From assembly GCF_028750675.1 (NCBI RefSeq), contig NZ_JAQQPZ010000002.1:125800-189799 (forward strand): DNA of 64,000 nucleotides, given 5' to 3'. A program made the position numbers and the translations under genes. The notes beneath the pieces were generated by a model that was not told the origin of the DNA, did not search any database, and saw only the letters and a list, made by a program, of their open reading frames with translations. The DNA is from Shewanella metallivivens (lineage in GTDB: Bacteria > Pseudomonadota > Gammaproteobacteria > Enterobacterales > Shewanellaceae). Shown here one piece after another: positions 1-9,155 of the stretch (positions within the stretch are counted from its first letter, which is position 1; each line of letters begins with the position of its first letter).

Positions 1-1821
1 AATGCGCACATAATAAGGCGCTGCGTTACCCTCAGTATGTGCTGAATCAGTTGCACTGAGTAAGCCGCTGGTGGTGACCATAGTTGCTTCAAGCTGGCTT
101 TGCAGTTTTTGAGCTAACTCAAGGTATGTGCTGGCATGTGCATCTTTTGCCAGTGTAGCCATGTCACTTGCTGCCACTAAACCGGCAATAATGGCAGAGG
201 TAGTCGAAGGTGAAAAGCCTGCCTGTTCTTCCCAGCGTTCTTGTTGGGTGCTTGGCGGGCTAATGTTTGTCTCATTCCAGTCTAGTTTGACGTTACCGCC
301 GCTGACTAAAAAGTCGGCCGCAGGTTTTAGCATGTCTTGATACCACAGAGTGATTTCGGTATCGGTTAATACTCCAGCTTGCCATAATTTCCAGCCGAGC
401 ATAATGGGCATTGCGGTTTGGTCAAGCTGTACGCCAACCCATTCGATTTGGCCATCTACGTGGGTTTTTTGTAAAAACCATCCCGGTGTGCCTGCAAAAC
501 CTGGGGTTTGTTGGTTAACCTGAACTTTCTTTAAATACTCAAACGCCACTTTAGGGGTTTGAGTGTCGCCCATGGCTAAAAAAGCCATAGCACATTGATA
601 AAAATCCCGTGGCCATACTGCTTTATAGCCCGTACTGCCTACTTTTGCAGATACAGTGTCGCCCCAAGGGTTTGATAAGGATGCGATTAAGGCGCCAGCA
701 TGGGTTTTATCTTCTTGTGCTTTTAACACTAATGCACTGGCATACAGCAGTTTGCCGTTATCTGTGGTATTGGCGCTCATGTTAGTTAATGGCGATAAAG
801 AGCCAAGGTAGTCTTTCCAACCTATATGCTTGTCATCACCTAAATAGGCCTGTTTTACGGCATCGTAACCGGCATCTAAAGTGGCTTGAGCTGTGGCGAG
901 GCTGCTGGCTTTGTCTTTAGCAAATCCAATGGCCAAGTTCATTGTTAGGCTGTCATTGGCTTTGGTTAACGTTGGGTATTGCGCAGTTAATGCAACATTA
1001 CCACCTTGATTGGTATCGCTGGTGGTGTGATAGTAAGAGTCCAGCTGGCCATTATCTTGTAAGTCGATAATGCCGTCTGATGTACCAACAAAGCCTGCAC
1101 TTGCGTGCACAAAATCAACGTCGGTTTTAATGGTCATTACGGTTGAATTGGCGTCACTGGTGTGCGCCACAAGTGTTTGGCCTTCAACTGAGGCGATGTC
1201 ATTGGCGCCGCTATTATCAATATGCGGATTAACGTACAAATGCGGCGTGATCCCAGCTTCAAAGGCAGTAAAAGTGACTTTCATCATTAAGCTATTTCTA
1301 TCAGGATCGGTAAAAATGTGCTTTTCGATTTGGTATTTGCCTTCAATGTCTTTATTGATCAGCTTATATGCCAGCGACAATGGCCGCCCTTGTGCGTCGG
1401 TGTCGAGGTATTCAATGGTGCTAATGGTGTTATCTTTTTCTGTGTCAACAAAGCCATTACCACTAATAACAAATTGCAGCTCTTTTAATTGTGCATTATG
1501 AATCAGGCCAAACATGGTTTCGGTGAGTATGCCCTGGGCGACAGAAAACCATACTTTACTGACAGGGTTCGTCGCTTGGTCCTGATATTGCCCATTGATG
1601 TACGGCTCGTAAGAGGTGCCTATGCCTGTTTTACCCGAAAAAGCCCACGTCGGCTCAGCCCCCGGAGCCCCTGGCGCAACGGTCTGAATTGGCGAAGCAC
1701 TAGCAGCCGTTTCAACCTTGGTTGCGGTGTCGCTAGGTGAGCAGCCAGTTAATATGAGCCCTAATAGGCTTGCCGTAACGGCGGTTGAAATGGCGCTGCG
1801 CGGTGAGTGTAGTGTTAACAT
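1..1821 (-). CDS. GH15 glucoamylase lipoprotein (C-terminus beyond left edge)
   Basis: Open frame of 607 codons that runs off the left edge, so the C-terminus is missing. It starts at ATG 1821 after a GGGGAC ribosome site. The N-terminus is a lipoprotein signal with the lipobox LTGC at about residue 25, which predicts a lipid-anchored periplasmic or outer-membrane enzyme. A beta-rich N-terminal domain is followed by the (alpha/alpha)6 part with the GH15 signatures AVWPRDFYQCAMAF near residue 400 and RWEEQAGFSPSTTSAIIAGL near residue 530; the WEE motif carries a glutamate in the position expected for the catalytic acid. Family role: releases glucose from non-reducing ends of starch and maltodextrins by inversion. 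It lies 66 bp downstream of the MFS sugar transporter and is probably cotranscribed with it. The family call is firm; exact substrate preference is not known. Confidence 0.9.
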   Translation of the reverse strand, partial: MLTLHSPRSAISTAVTASLLGLILTGCSPSDTATKVETAASASPIQTVAPGAPGAEPTWAFSGKTGIGTSYEPYINGQYQDQATNPVSKVWFSVAQGILTETMFGLIHNAQLKELQFVISGNGFVDTEKDNTISTIEYLDTDAQGRPLSLAYKLINKDIEGKYQIEKHIFTDPDRNSLMMKVTFTAFEAGITPHLYVNPHIDNSGANDIASVEGQTLVAHTSDANSTVMTIKTDVDFVHASAGFVGTSDGIIDLQDNGQLDSYYHTTSDTNQGGNVALTAQYPTLTKANDSLTMNLAIGFAKDKASSLATAQATLDAGYDAVKQAYLGDDKHIGWKDYLGSLSPLTNMSANTTDNGKLLYASALVLKAQEDKTHAGALIASLSNPWGDTVSAKVGSTGYKAVWPRDFYQCAMAFLAMGDTQTPKVAFEYLKKVQVNQQTPGFAGTPGWFLQKTHVDGQIEWVGVQLDQTAMPIMLGWKLWQAGVLTDTEITLWYQDMLKPAADFLVSGGNVKLDWNETNISPPSTQQERWEEQAGFSPSTTSAIIAGLVAASDMATLAKDAHASTYLELAQKLQSQLEATMVTTSGLLSATDSAHTEGNAAPYYVRI

Positions 1822-1887
1822 ATATGTCCCCAAAATATTGTCTGTGATGATGACAGAACGCTGTTATTTTTCTTTTAAGTAAATGAT

Positions 1888-3426
1888 TTAGTTATCTTGT
1901 TTGACAAATAGCACGGCAATGCCCGACACCATCATAAAGACTCCACCTAATACCAAGGCATAGATGGGTTGACCATCAAAAAACACAGTTAATAACAAGC
2001 CCAAAATACTGGCTGCCAGTAACTGGGGGATCACAATGAAAAAGTTAAAAATCCCCAAGTACACGCCCATTTTTTTAGCCGGTAACGCAGAAGACAACAT
2101 GGCGTAAGGGACTGACAAAATAGAGGCCCAGGCAAAGCCAACCCCAATCATAGGGATCCATAATTGGTTCGGGTCTTCAATAAACATAAAGCTGATTAAC
2201 CCCAGCCCACCTAAAAACATATTAATGGTGTGAGTGAATTTAATACCGACCACTTTGGCTAAAAACGGAATGATGATGGCAGCAATGGCGGCAAATCCGT
2301 TGTAGGAGGCAAATAGCATTCCCACCCAGTCGGCACCATCGTTATACGCCTGGCTGAGTACGTCGCTGGTGGCGTAATGGTGTGAGGTCACCGCTGCTGT
2401 GGTGTAAATCCACATGGCAAAGAGGGCAAACCAAGCAAAAAATTGCACCACAGCTAATTGCTGCATGGCTTTTGGCATATGAAACAAATCATCGACCACA
2501 TTAAACAACATGCCATTGTTTTCACGTTTGTTTTCACAGAGGCTTGTTTGAGTCAGTTTACGCGCACAAAACAATTGCAGCGGACCAAACGCAAAAATAC
2601 CAATGCTAAGGATATAAAGCTGTTTATCAAGATCTTGCGTAATAATGGCAGCGGTGAATATGGCGCCAATCACCATCCAGATAATGCCGCCCGTTTGATA
2701 CTGTTTATGGGTACGATTATTGGTATTTTCTATCGATTGGCTATGTTTTGCGTGCTGTTCAAACGAGGCTAGCTCTTCTGGTGAATATTCTTTGCTGGAG
2801 ATAATCGTCCAGCCCACGGCGACAAATAACACTGCGCCGCCAAAGTAGAATGAGTAGCGCACAGAGTCGGCAATATCACCTGCTGCAGCGGTATTGGCTA
2901 CATCAAACACGTTAGTCAACATATAAGGCATGGCCGAGGCGACAACTGCACCTATGCCAATAAAAAAGCTTTGCATTGCGTACCCTTGAGTACGTTGGCT
3001 TTTAGGTAGATTGTCGCCAACAAAGGCACGAAATGGCTCCATGGCGATATTGATCGATGCGTCCATAATCCACAACATGCCTGCCGCAATCCACAGGGTA
3101 GGCGAGTGAGGCATTATAAATAGTGACAATGTGGTCAGCACGGCACCAATTAAAAAGTAAGGACGACGACGCCCAAGGGCGTTCCAAGTGTTGTCGCTCA
3201 TGTAACCAATAATAGGCTGCACTATGAGCCCGGTAAGCGGCGCGGCAATCCATAAAATCGGAATGTCGTCGATGGCAGCACCTAAGGTTTGAAAAATACG
3301 ACTGACGTTGGCATTTTGCAGAGCAAAACCAAATTGAATCCCCAAAAAACCAAAGCACATATTAAAGATTTGCCAAAAGCTCAGTTGTGGCTGTTGGGTC
3401 ACTTTATGATGTTTATCCGCTGACAT
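1888..3426 (-). CDS. MFS sugar transporter, SLC45/maltose-type
   Basis: A 512-residue inner-membrane carrier with about 12 hydrophobic segments. The N-terminal half carries the loop GRRRPYFLIG after the second membrane segment, typical of the SLC45/sucrose-maltose carriers, and a long polar central loop (about residues 205-250). It starts at ATG 3426 after AAGGAT. It lies between the GH97 glucosidase and the GH15 glucoamylase and is preceded by a MalR-type operator and promoter about 300 bp upstream. The inferred role is uptake of maltose or short maltodextrins released in the periplasm. It could instead take glucose; sequence alone does not decide this. Confidence 0.85.
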   Translation of the reverse strand: MSADKHHKVTQQPQLSFWQIFNMCFGFLGIQFGFALQNANVSRIFQTLGAAIDDIPILWIAAPLTGLIVQPIIGYMSDNTWNALGRRRPYFLIGAVLTTLSLFIMPHSPTLWIAAGMLWIMDASINIAMEPFRAFVGDNLPKSQRTQGYAMQSFFIGIGAVVASAMPYMLTNVFDVANTAAAGDIADSVRYSFYFGGAVLFVAVGWTIISSKEYSPEELASFEQHAKHSQSIENTNNRTHKQYQTGGIIWMVIGAIFTAAIITQDLDKQLYILSIGIFAFGPLQLFCARKLTQTSLCENKRENNGMLFNVVDDLFHMPKAMQQLAVVQFFAWFALFAMWIYTTAAVTSHHYATSDVLSQAYNDGADWVGMLFASYNGFAAIAAIIIPFLAKVVGIKFTHTINMFLGGLGLISFMFIEDPNQLWIPMIGVGFAWASILSVPYAMLSSALPAKKMGVYLGIFNFFIVIPQLLAASILGLLLTVFFDGQPIYALVLGGVFMMVSGIAVLFVKQDN

Positions 3427-3533
3427 GTTATATCCTTTTTATCAGTCGTTATGCTGACTTATTATTATGACTTTTAATGATGCTATGTGGCTCTTAAGTT
3501 TGCCAGATCCACTCTTGAGACAAGGGTGTTGAT

Positions 3534-3577
3534 AAAAAAATGGCGAATACGCATCTCCCTAAGACAGGTATTCGCCA
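3534..3577 (-). terminator. Intrinsic terminator or attenuator before the MFS gene
   Basis: A perfect 10-bp stem (arms 3541-3550 and 3568-3577, 17-nt loop) is followed on the minus strand by seven T (3540-3534). It lies downstream of GH97 but also downstream of the MalR-type promoter at 3727-3775. It could therefore end GH97 transcripts, act as a leader attenuator of the transporter, or both. Confidence 0.75.
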
Positions 3578-3588
3578 AGACCTAAGTG

Positions 3589-3625
3589 TTATCGATAGAT
3601 TATTGTCCTAATACGCTATCGATAA
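3589..3625 (-). other. Second leader hairpin, 10-bp stem
   Basis: Perfect inverted repeat with arms 3589-3598 (ttatcgatag) and 3616-3625 (ctatcgataa) and a 17-nt loop. Stem and loop sizes match the neighbouring terminator hairpin, and both loops contain TTAGG on the minus strand. No T run follows it. Confidence 0.6.
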
Positions 3626-3726
3626 AAGCAACAGTGGTACTTAAAGCTGGTTGCCTCTACACGTGGCTTACCAGAAACGACCTAGTCCATCTCATCCTGC
3701 AATCTGAGAACGAAATAGCAGGTTTT

Positions 3727-3775
3727 ATAGTAGCCTCGTGCCTGTTGTTGGTTCAACGTGCTACATACGTATTCA
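3727..3775 (-). promoter_or_regulatory. MalR-type operator plus promoter for the MFS-GH15 operon
   Basis: The operator at 3762-3775 reads TGAATACGTATGTA on the minus strand. It is followed after 5 bp by -35 TTGAAC (3756-3751), an 18-bp spacer and -10 TACTAT (3732-3727). The geometry matches the other operator-promoters of this locus. An operator just upstream of -35 fits activation better than steric repression. Confidence 0.7.
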
Positions 3776-3815
3776 TGCCATTTGAGCAACCAAACACACA
3801 CACTTTTGTAACATG

Positions 3816-5924
3816 CTACAGTGCTTTAAAGCGAATAGCTGTACCACCACTGGGCGCAAGTGACAGCGCAAGGGTATCGTTAGCGCTCACCACTTTGGTT
3901 TCGATAACGTAATCATACGGATTTGTTAACCAATCTGCATTTTTTCCATCACGGTATATTTGTGCTTCATAACGTTTTCCAGCGGTTAAAAAATCGAGTT
4001 TAATCCTGAGTTTACGCGCATTTTCGTCAGTTAACGCACCTAAATACCAATCTTGCTCTCCGCGCTGCTTACGAGCAAAAACGACATAATCACCAATGTC
4101 GCCGGCAAGGGCGATACTCTCGCTCCAGTCTGTTGGTACGTCTTGAATAAATTGAAATACATCAAGACGTTGTACATAGTTACGCGGTAAATCGGCCGCC
4201 ATTTGAATAGGGCTATATAGCACAACGTACAATGCCAATTGTTTTGTTAGCGTGGTTTGTACGCGGTTTTCAGCGTTTAAACCTTGTGGGGCTAAATTGA
4301 AAATGCCCGGGGTAAAATCCATTGGCCCTGCTAGCATTCGGGTATAGGGTAATATGGCTGTGTGTTCGGGGTTATTAGGTGGGCTACCCCATGCGTTAAA
4401 CTCTTGGCCTCTGGCACCTTCGCGGGCAATCCAGTTAGGGTAAGTGCGGCGTAGCCCCGTATCTTTAATTGGCTCATGGGTGTTTATACTAATGCCTCGC
4501 TTGGCCGCTTCGGTCACACTGTGTAAATACTCGTTTACCATAAACTGGCCGTCGTGCCATTCGTGTCTCACTATGCCGTTTTCATCAATGCGTTTGATGT
4601 CGCCACCATCGGCCACATAACCGGTTTTAACCTGAGTCACACCATGCTTTTTGTATAAGTCGTATGCGTCTCCCATTTGATTGCGATAGTTAGTCACCGA
4701 GCCTGATGTTTCATGGTGGCCAATTAAGCGCACTCCTTTGCTTTTTCCGTATTGGCTAATCGCGTCAATATCAAAGTCTGGGTAGGCTTTAGTAAAGCTA
4801 AATACATCGCCATTATGAAACCAACTGCCGTCCCAGCCTTCGTTCCAGCCTTCGACTAACACCCCATCAAAACCGTATTGCGCGGCAAAGTCCATGTAGC
4901 GTTTGGTTTCGTTGGTGGTTGCGCCATGTTTTGGGCCGCTACCCCAAGTGTTTTCGTTGAGGTGCATGCCCCACCAGATCCCGACATATTTACCCGGTTG
5001 CACCCAAGATACATCGCCTAATTTATTAGGTTCATTAAGGTTAAGGATTAAGTCTGAGTTCAGTAACCCTGGTGCATCTTTGGCTATTTGAATGGTTCGC
5101 CACGGCGTAGAAAACCCAGGTTGAGTTTTAACCCGTATACCGTCTGACCATGGGGTTAAATCTGCGCGTAATGTGCCGTCTCGGCCTTGATTTAATACCA
5201 TGGCGGCATAGTCGGTGAGGGCGGCTTCATGGATACTTAGGTGTATGCCATCAGCGGTTTTAAATGTCATAGGGGTATGGGCGCGGTCGATTTTATCGAG
5301 TGTGGTGGTGCGATATAAATACTCGTAGCGGTTCCAGCCTCGGCCAGGGATCCACCATGCTGTGGTGAGTTGCGGGTTGGGGATAGCAAATTCGGTAAGC
5401 TCATCGGTAATATACAGCTTGGGTGTGCTGCTTAAAGCTGCTTGTTTGGGGACCAGATAACGAAAGCCTATGCCGTCGTTAAAGGCTTTAAACTCAATGT
5501 CAAAATCAGCTTTACCGTTGCTAAACGTGGCCACTATTTGGTTATAATGATCGCGAACATTCTCACGTTCACCCCAGGGTTGCTGCCAGGTTTGGTCAAC
5601 ACTATTGTGGGTCACATGCTTAATGGTAAACTCGCTGCCAAACTCACCTAACTGCTGAAATACCAGGCCAAGTTTACTGGGGGTAATGACGGTGTTGCCA
5701 TTAAATTGTACTTGGTACTCAGGGCGGCCATTGTCGTCTGTTAAACTGATGCTGATGTGGGTGTCTGGCGAGGTTACTTGCACGGTTTTCGCATTCACCA
5801 TGCTCGAAAATGCCAAGCCACAAACGGCTAAAGCGCAGGTTAACCCTATGATTGATTTGTTAAATAGAGCTTGAGTATCAACACCTGGGCGCAAAGCCGC
5901 TGGCTGTAGGTATGAGGATGTCAT
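3816..5924 (-). CDS. GH97 alpha-glucosidase (SusB-like), exported
   Basis: A 702-residue protein, normal for the family, starting at ATG 5924 after AAGGAT. A long basic N-region and hydrophobic segment (about residues 24-46, ending MVNA) form a signal peptide, so the enzyme should be periplasmic. The N-terminal beta-super-sandwich covers about residues 50-300 and the TIM barrel follows, with a C-terminal beta domain. The glutamates of inverting GH97 members are visible: HHETSG near residue 405, NTHEPIK near 481 and GARGQEF near 504; the barrel has GVLVEGWNEGW. The retaining subgroup replaces these bases with aspartate, so this one is predicted to invert. Role: hydrolyses alpha-1,4 and other alpha-glucosidic bonds to release glucose. 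It has its own MalR-type promoter. Confidence 0.93.
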   Translation of the reverse strand: MTSSYLQPAALRPGVDTQALFNKSIIGLTCALAVCGLAFSSMVNAKTVQVTSPDTHISISLTDDNGRPEYQVQFNGNTVITPSKLGLVFQQLGEFGSEFTIKHVTHNSVDQTWQQPWGERENVRDHYNQIVATFSNGKADFDIEFKAFNDGIGFRYLVPKQAALSSTPKLYITDELTEFAIPNPQLTTAWWIPGRGWNRYEYLYRTTTLDKIDRAHTPMTFKTADGIHLSIHEAALTDYAAMVLNQGRDGTLRADLTPWSDGIRVKTQPGFSTPWRTIQIAKDAPGLLNSDLILNLNEPNKLGDVSWVQPGKYVGIWWGMHLNENTWGSGPKHGATTNETKRYMDFAAQYGFDGVLVEGWNEGWDGSWFHNGDVFSFTKAYPDFDIDAISQYGKSKGVRLIGHHETSGSVTNYRNQMGDAYDLYKKHGVTQVKTGYVADGGDIKRIDENGIVRHEWHDGQFMVNEYLHSVTEAAKRGISINTHEPIKDTGLRRTYPNWIAREGARGQEFNAWGSPPNNPEHTAILPYTRMLAGPMDFTPGIFNLAPQGLNAENRVQTTLTKQLALYVVLYSPIQMAADLPRNYVQRLDVFQFIQDVPTDWSESIALAGDIGDYVVFARKQRGEQDWYLGALTDENARKLRIKLDFLTAGKRYEAQIYRDGKNADWLTNPYDYVIETKVVSANDTLALSLAPSGGTAIRFKAL

Positions 5925-5966
5925 ACGGTATCCTTGTTGTTTATTATTATATCGTTATCAACAAGT

Positions 5967-6015
5967 AATATATGACGCTTTTAGATTTTACCGCAAAGAT
6001 CTGCATACGTATTCA
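5967..6015 (-). promoter_or_regulatory. MalR-type operator plus promoter for GH97
   Basis: The operator at 6002-6015 reads TGAATACGTATGCA on the minus strand. After 5 bp comes -35 TTGCGG (5996-5991), an 18-bp spacer and -10 TATATT (5972-5967). The GH97 start codon is 42 bp further. Confidence 0.75.
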
Positions 6016-6086
6016 GCGGGCGAATGGCAAGATGGTATTATCATGCCTGCAACAAGTGACATGCTAACTCAGAGGGGTAAGGTAAG

Positions 6087-6404
6087 TTACTCACGTTTTA
6101 CTAGCGCAAATTTACCTTTTACTCGTTGGCCACGTGAACGTTCGCACCAAAAGCTGTAGATAGGATAAATGAGTGCAGCGCCAATTAGCGAAAAAATGAA
6201 ACCTAAAAAAGCATACATCAAGCTAGCGAACCAAAAGGTTGTATCTTCTGAACCTTCCACATGGATTTGTGTTGAAATGACCAAATGAAATGCGATTGAA
6301 AAGGATAAGGCTCCACCAAAACAAATCCAAAGTGCGATGGCCATAAAAGAAAAGAAGCTGAGTTGGATCCGCGCTTCGTTACTGTAGTGTTCATGTATTT
6401 CCAT
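6087..6404 (-). CDS. Small two-helix membrane protein, unknown function
   Basis: An open frame of 105 residues that I do not recognise. It has two long hydrophobic stretches (about residues 15-45 and 60-85), a short connecting loop and a basic C-terminal tail, which suggests an inner-membrane protein with the tail in the cytosol. The ribosome site before ATG 6404 is weak. It stands alone between the starch locus and the yecH-like gene. The membrane-protein composition supports a real gene, but no function can be given. Confidence 0.55.
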   Translation of the reverse strand: MEIHEHYSNEARIQLSFFSFMAIALWICFGGALSFSIAFHLVISTQIHVEGSEDTTFWFASLMYAFLGFIFSLIGAALIYPIYSFWCERSRGQRVKGKFALVKRE

Positions 6405-6653
6405 ATTTATTGTTTCTGCCTATGCGAAATGAATTGTTGACCAAGCTCATCAATTTACTCATCGATTAATTGGTTTTTATTGTGGATCAAACCAAGACAT
6501 ATGAACAATAAAAAATGGTCTGTAAACGGGGGGAGTCTTAACTGCCTGTTGCTTTGTTGATAAGGATTTACCGAACTTGTGTGCGAGATCAGGGTTTCTC
6601 TGACAATAATAAGATATAAAGTATAAATAATTTACATCTTAATTGGAGATACA

Positions 6654-6896
6654 ATGTCTGAATCAATCCATGGTCATCAAGTGATGCAGATGATGCTAGA
6701 ACATGGCGCTGCGCTAACAAAACAAGATCTTAAAGAGATGATGCATACAACATTTGGTGTTGATGCGTGTTATCACACTTGTTCGGCAACAGAAATGGAT
6801 GCAGATATGTTGATTACGTTTTTAGAAAATAAAGGCAAGTTTATCGACAGTGACAGTGGGATCACCACTGCCGCAGATAAGATTTGTAATCACTAA
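6654..6896 (+). CDS. yecH: YecH-family small metal-binding protein
   Basis: An 80-residue cytosolic protein starting at ATG 6654 after TTGGAGA. It shows the family pattern: an N-terminal ESIHGHQVMQMM, a central YHTCSATEMDADMLITFL, and a C-terminal KGKFI...KICNH. The conserved histidines and cysteines are the likely metal ligands. A plausible promoter precedes it (CTGACA, then TATAAA after 16 bp, near 6611-6638). The cellular role of the family is not established. It is monocistronic and unrelated to the starch genes beside it. Confidence 0.85.
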   Translation: MSESIHGHQVMQMMLEHGAALTKQDLKEMMHTTFGVDACYHTCSATEMDADMLITFLENKGKFIDSDSGITTAADKICNH

Positions 6897-7017
6897 ACGA
6901 CACTATTTTAGTCAGCGCAATATACAAGGCGTTGAGTTAGATTGAATAGAAGGGGCTCTTTATAATGAGATGTCCTTACTAAACAATGATTGGACTGATA
7001 CATTGATATCAATAACA

Positions 7018-7049
7018 AGCGCCGCAGATAGCTTATCTGCGGCGCTTTT
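7018..7049. terminator. Strong hairpin terminator between convergent genes
   Basis: A perfect 13-bp GC-rich stem (7018-7030 with 7034-7046) has a 3-nt loop, with TTTT following on the plus strand. It lies between the yecH-like gene (plus) and the amylase operon (minus) and could serve both. Confidence 0.8.
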
Positions 7050-7072
7050 GTTTAAACGGACACAAATTGACC

Positions 7073-9043
7073 TTAGTGTTTTTGAGTTAACTCAAGTACC
7101 ACAGATTGCAACGGTTGTAATTGAATTTGAACACTGGCGTGGTCATTATTATCTACTATCAAAGCGTGTTCATATGGCTGCTGGGTGAGCAAATCAATCA
7201 ACGTTACGTTTTCAACGATGTGCCATTGGTCGAGAAGTGTTTTGGGTAGCGCAAGCGTAAATGCTTTAGACTTGGTTGGGCTAAAGTTACTGGCAATGAG
7301 CAATTGCTGCTCAGCATTATAGCGGCTAAAAGCAAACACCTGATCATCATATCCTTGCGTATTAAGCTTGCGCTGTGGGGTATCTAATTGTAAATATTCG
7401 CCGGTTAACGCAGGCGCACTATGGCTAAGGTTTAATAAGGTTTGATAATAAGCACGTAATGCCTTTTCATCTTGGGTGGACTGTCCGCCATCAAACTTGC
7501 CGTTATTCATCCAGCGTTGATGTGCAGGCACGCCAACATAGTCAAAGATACTGGTGCGAGTCGGTTGGCCAAACCCAGCCATTTGCGCGCCTTGTTCACC
7601 CACATCTTGGCCAAAATACAGCAGCGTGGGTGAGCGGCTTAATGTGGTCGAGATTACCATTGCGGGCAGGGCATTGAATGCATTACCGGCAAAGTCTGCG
7701 GTGTTGATACGTTGTTCGTCGTGATTTTCTAAAAAGTGCAGCATATGTTGTTCAATGTCGCTCACTTTTGCTTGCACTGTAGCGATAACCGCTGTGCTGG
7801 CTTTGCCTTGAATAATGGCTTTTAAGTTGTCGTATAAATCAACTTTGTCGTATAGATAATCCATTTTACCTAAATGAATATAATCACGATATAAATCAGG
7901 GTTATATACTTCAGCTAAAATAAAGGCATTGGGATTAGTGTGTTTAATGTGGCTGTTAAGGTAACTCCAAAATTCAACCGGTACCATTTCGGCCATGTCG
8001 TATCGAAATCCATCAACCCCTTTGGCTAGCCAGTATTGGGCAATGCGTTCAAACTTACGCCAGGAGTCTGGAATATCATCTGTGGTCTGTGCTTGCCAAA
8101 AAGCCAGATGCTCCGCAGCCGTTTTGTGAGCATATTCAAGTGGCAGTACCGGGAAGTCATGGCTGCCGTCTGGCTTTACACCATAATTTATTTTCACGGT
8201 CTCGTACCAGTCGTTGGCATCGGGTTTGGCTAGACGCGAGCCATTACCTGTCCACTTTGCTGGCGATTCAGCAAATTTGCCGTCGCTCAGAGGGTGAACG
8301 TCGCCGCCTAGTGGTGCGTAATCATTGGGGGCGTCTGGTACGGTAAAGTCTTCACCGATAACATAATAAAAGTTGTTATGTTTGCTATAAACCTGAGAGG
8401 TATCGTCATTGGCACCAAAGTCTGGTTCGCCTTGTGGGGCCGATAGAGAGTGATAGTTACGGGCGATATGATTGGGGACTATGTCGATAATGACTTGCAT
8501 GCCATTAGCATGGGTACGTTCAATTAAGGCTTCAAATTCTGCCAACCGATTAGCCGGATTGGTCGCTAAATCTGGGTTGACGTTGTAATAATCTTTTACC
8601 GCATAAGGTGAGCCTGCACGGCCTTTTACCACATCGGGGTCGTCGTTACTGATCCCTATATTGGTGTAATCGTTAATGAGGGCATGATGTGGTACACCGG
8701 TATACCACACGTGAGTGGTACCAAGGGATTTGATGTCTTGTAAAGCGGTATCGGTAAAGTCGCTAAATTTGCCGACGCCATTGTCGGCAATGGTGCCCCA
8801 AGGTTTATTGGTAGTATTAGTATTGCCGTATAAGCGAGTAAAAACTTGGTATACCACGGGTTTTCCGGTTGTAGATACTTGCTTAGTTTGAGTCAAAGGC
8901 GCTGCCGATTGCCTCACATCTTGAGTCTTTCGTGTGTCTGTATTGGTGGGTTGGCAGCCACTGATACTTAAGCTTAATCCCAGAGCGGCGAGATAAGCGA
9001 GGGGACTCATATTAACGAATAATGGTACAGAGGGTAATAGCAT
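7073..9043 (-). CDS. GH13 alpha-amylase, lipoprotein
   Basis: I place the start at ATG 9043, preceded by AAGAG at good spacing, giving 656 residues; an upstream in-frame GTG at 9070 would give 665. The N-terminus is a lipoprotein signal with lipobox SISGC about 30 residues in, so the enzyme is lipid anchored. The GH13 barrel shows the expected elements: VIIDIVPNH, the nucleophile in GFRYDMAE near residue 346, the acid/base in ILAEVYNP near 377 and the third carboxylate in LENHDEQR near 442. Role: endo-hydrolysis of starch or maltodextrin at the cell envelope. It is the last gene of the receptor-halogenase-neopullulanase-amylase series, followed by a strong terminator. Confidence 0.9.
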   Translation of the reverse strand: MLLPSVPLFVNMSPLAYLAALGLSLSISGCQPTNTDTRKTQDVRQSAAPLTQTKQVSTTGKPVVYQVFTRLYGNTNTTNKPWGTIADNGVGKFSDFTDTALQDIKSLGTTHVWYTGVPHHALINDYTNIGISNDDPDVVKGRAGSPYAVKDYYNVNPDLATNPANRLAEFEALIERTHANGMQVIIDIVPNHIARNYHSLSAPQGEPDFGANDDTSQVYSKHNNFYYVIGEDFTVPDAPNDYAPLGGDVHPLSDGKFAESPAKWTGNGSRLAKPDANDWYETVKINYGVKPDGSHDFPVLPLEYAHKTAAEHLAFWQAQTTDDIPDSWRKFERIAQYWLAKGVDGFRYDMAEMVPVEFWSYLNSHIKHTNPNAFILAEVYNPDLYRDYIHLGKMDYLYDKVDLYDNLKAIIQGKASTAVIATVQAKVSDIEQHMLHFLENHDEQRINTADFAGNAFNALPAMVISTTLSRSPTLLYFGQDVGEQGAQMAGFGQPTRTSIFDYVGVPAHQRWMNNGKFDGGQSTQDEKALRAYYQTLLNLSHSAPALTGEYLQLDTPQRKLNTQGYDDQVFAFSRYNAEQQLLIASNFSPTKSKAFTLALPKTLLDQWHIVENVTLIDLLTQQPYEHALIVDNNDHASVQIQLQPLQSVVLELTQKH

Positions 9044-9104
9044 AGGGGCTCTTTTTATCTTGGTATCCACTTTGTTGTGGCGAATGAGGTTGTGTGTTTC
9101 ATCA

Positions 9105-9139
9105 TGGCAACGCTAATCCATAATGCATTAGCGCAGCCA
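9105..9139. other. Intercistronic hairpin
   Basis: Arms TGGC..CGCTAAT (9105-9117) and ATTAGCG..GCCA (9127-9139) with a 2x2 internal loop lie between the two amylase genes. There is no T run, so it may be an mRNA-processing or stability element. Confidence 0.45.
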
Positions 9140-9155
9140 TCATCAATCTGGTGAT

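Noticed and set aside
3546..3553. GAATACGC inside the terminator stem as a fifth MalR-type site
   Set aside because: Only half of the palindrome matches and it is explained by the stem.
3586..3912. Plus-strand open frame of 108 codons over the GH97 end and the transporter leader
   Set aside because: It overlaps the GH97 C-terminus and both leader hairpins, with no ribosome site and no protein-like pattern.
6970..7188. Plus-strand open frame of 72 codons
   Set aside because: It runs through the strong terminator and antisense to the end of the amylase gene.
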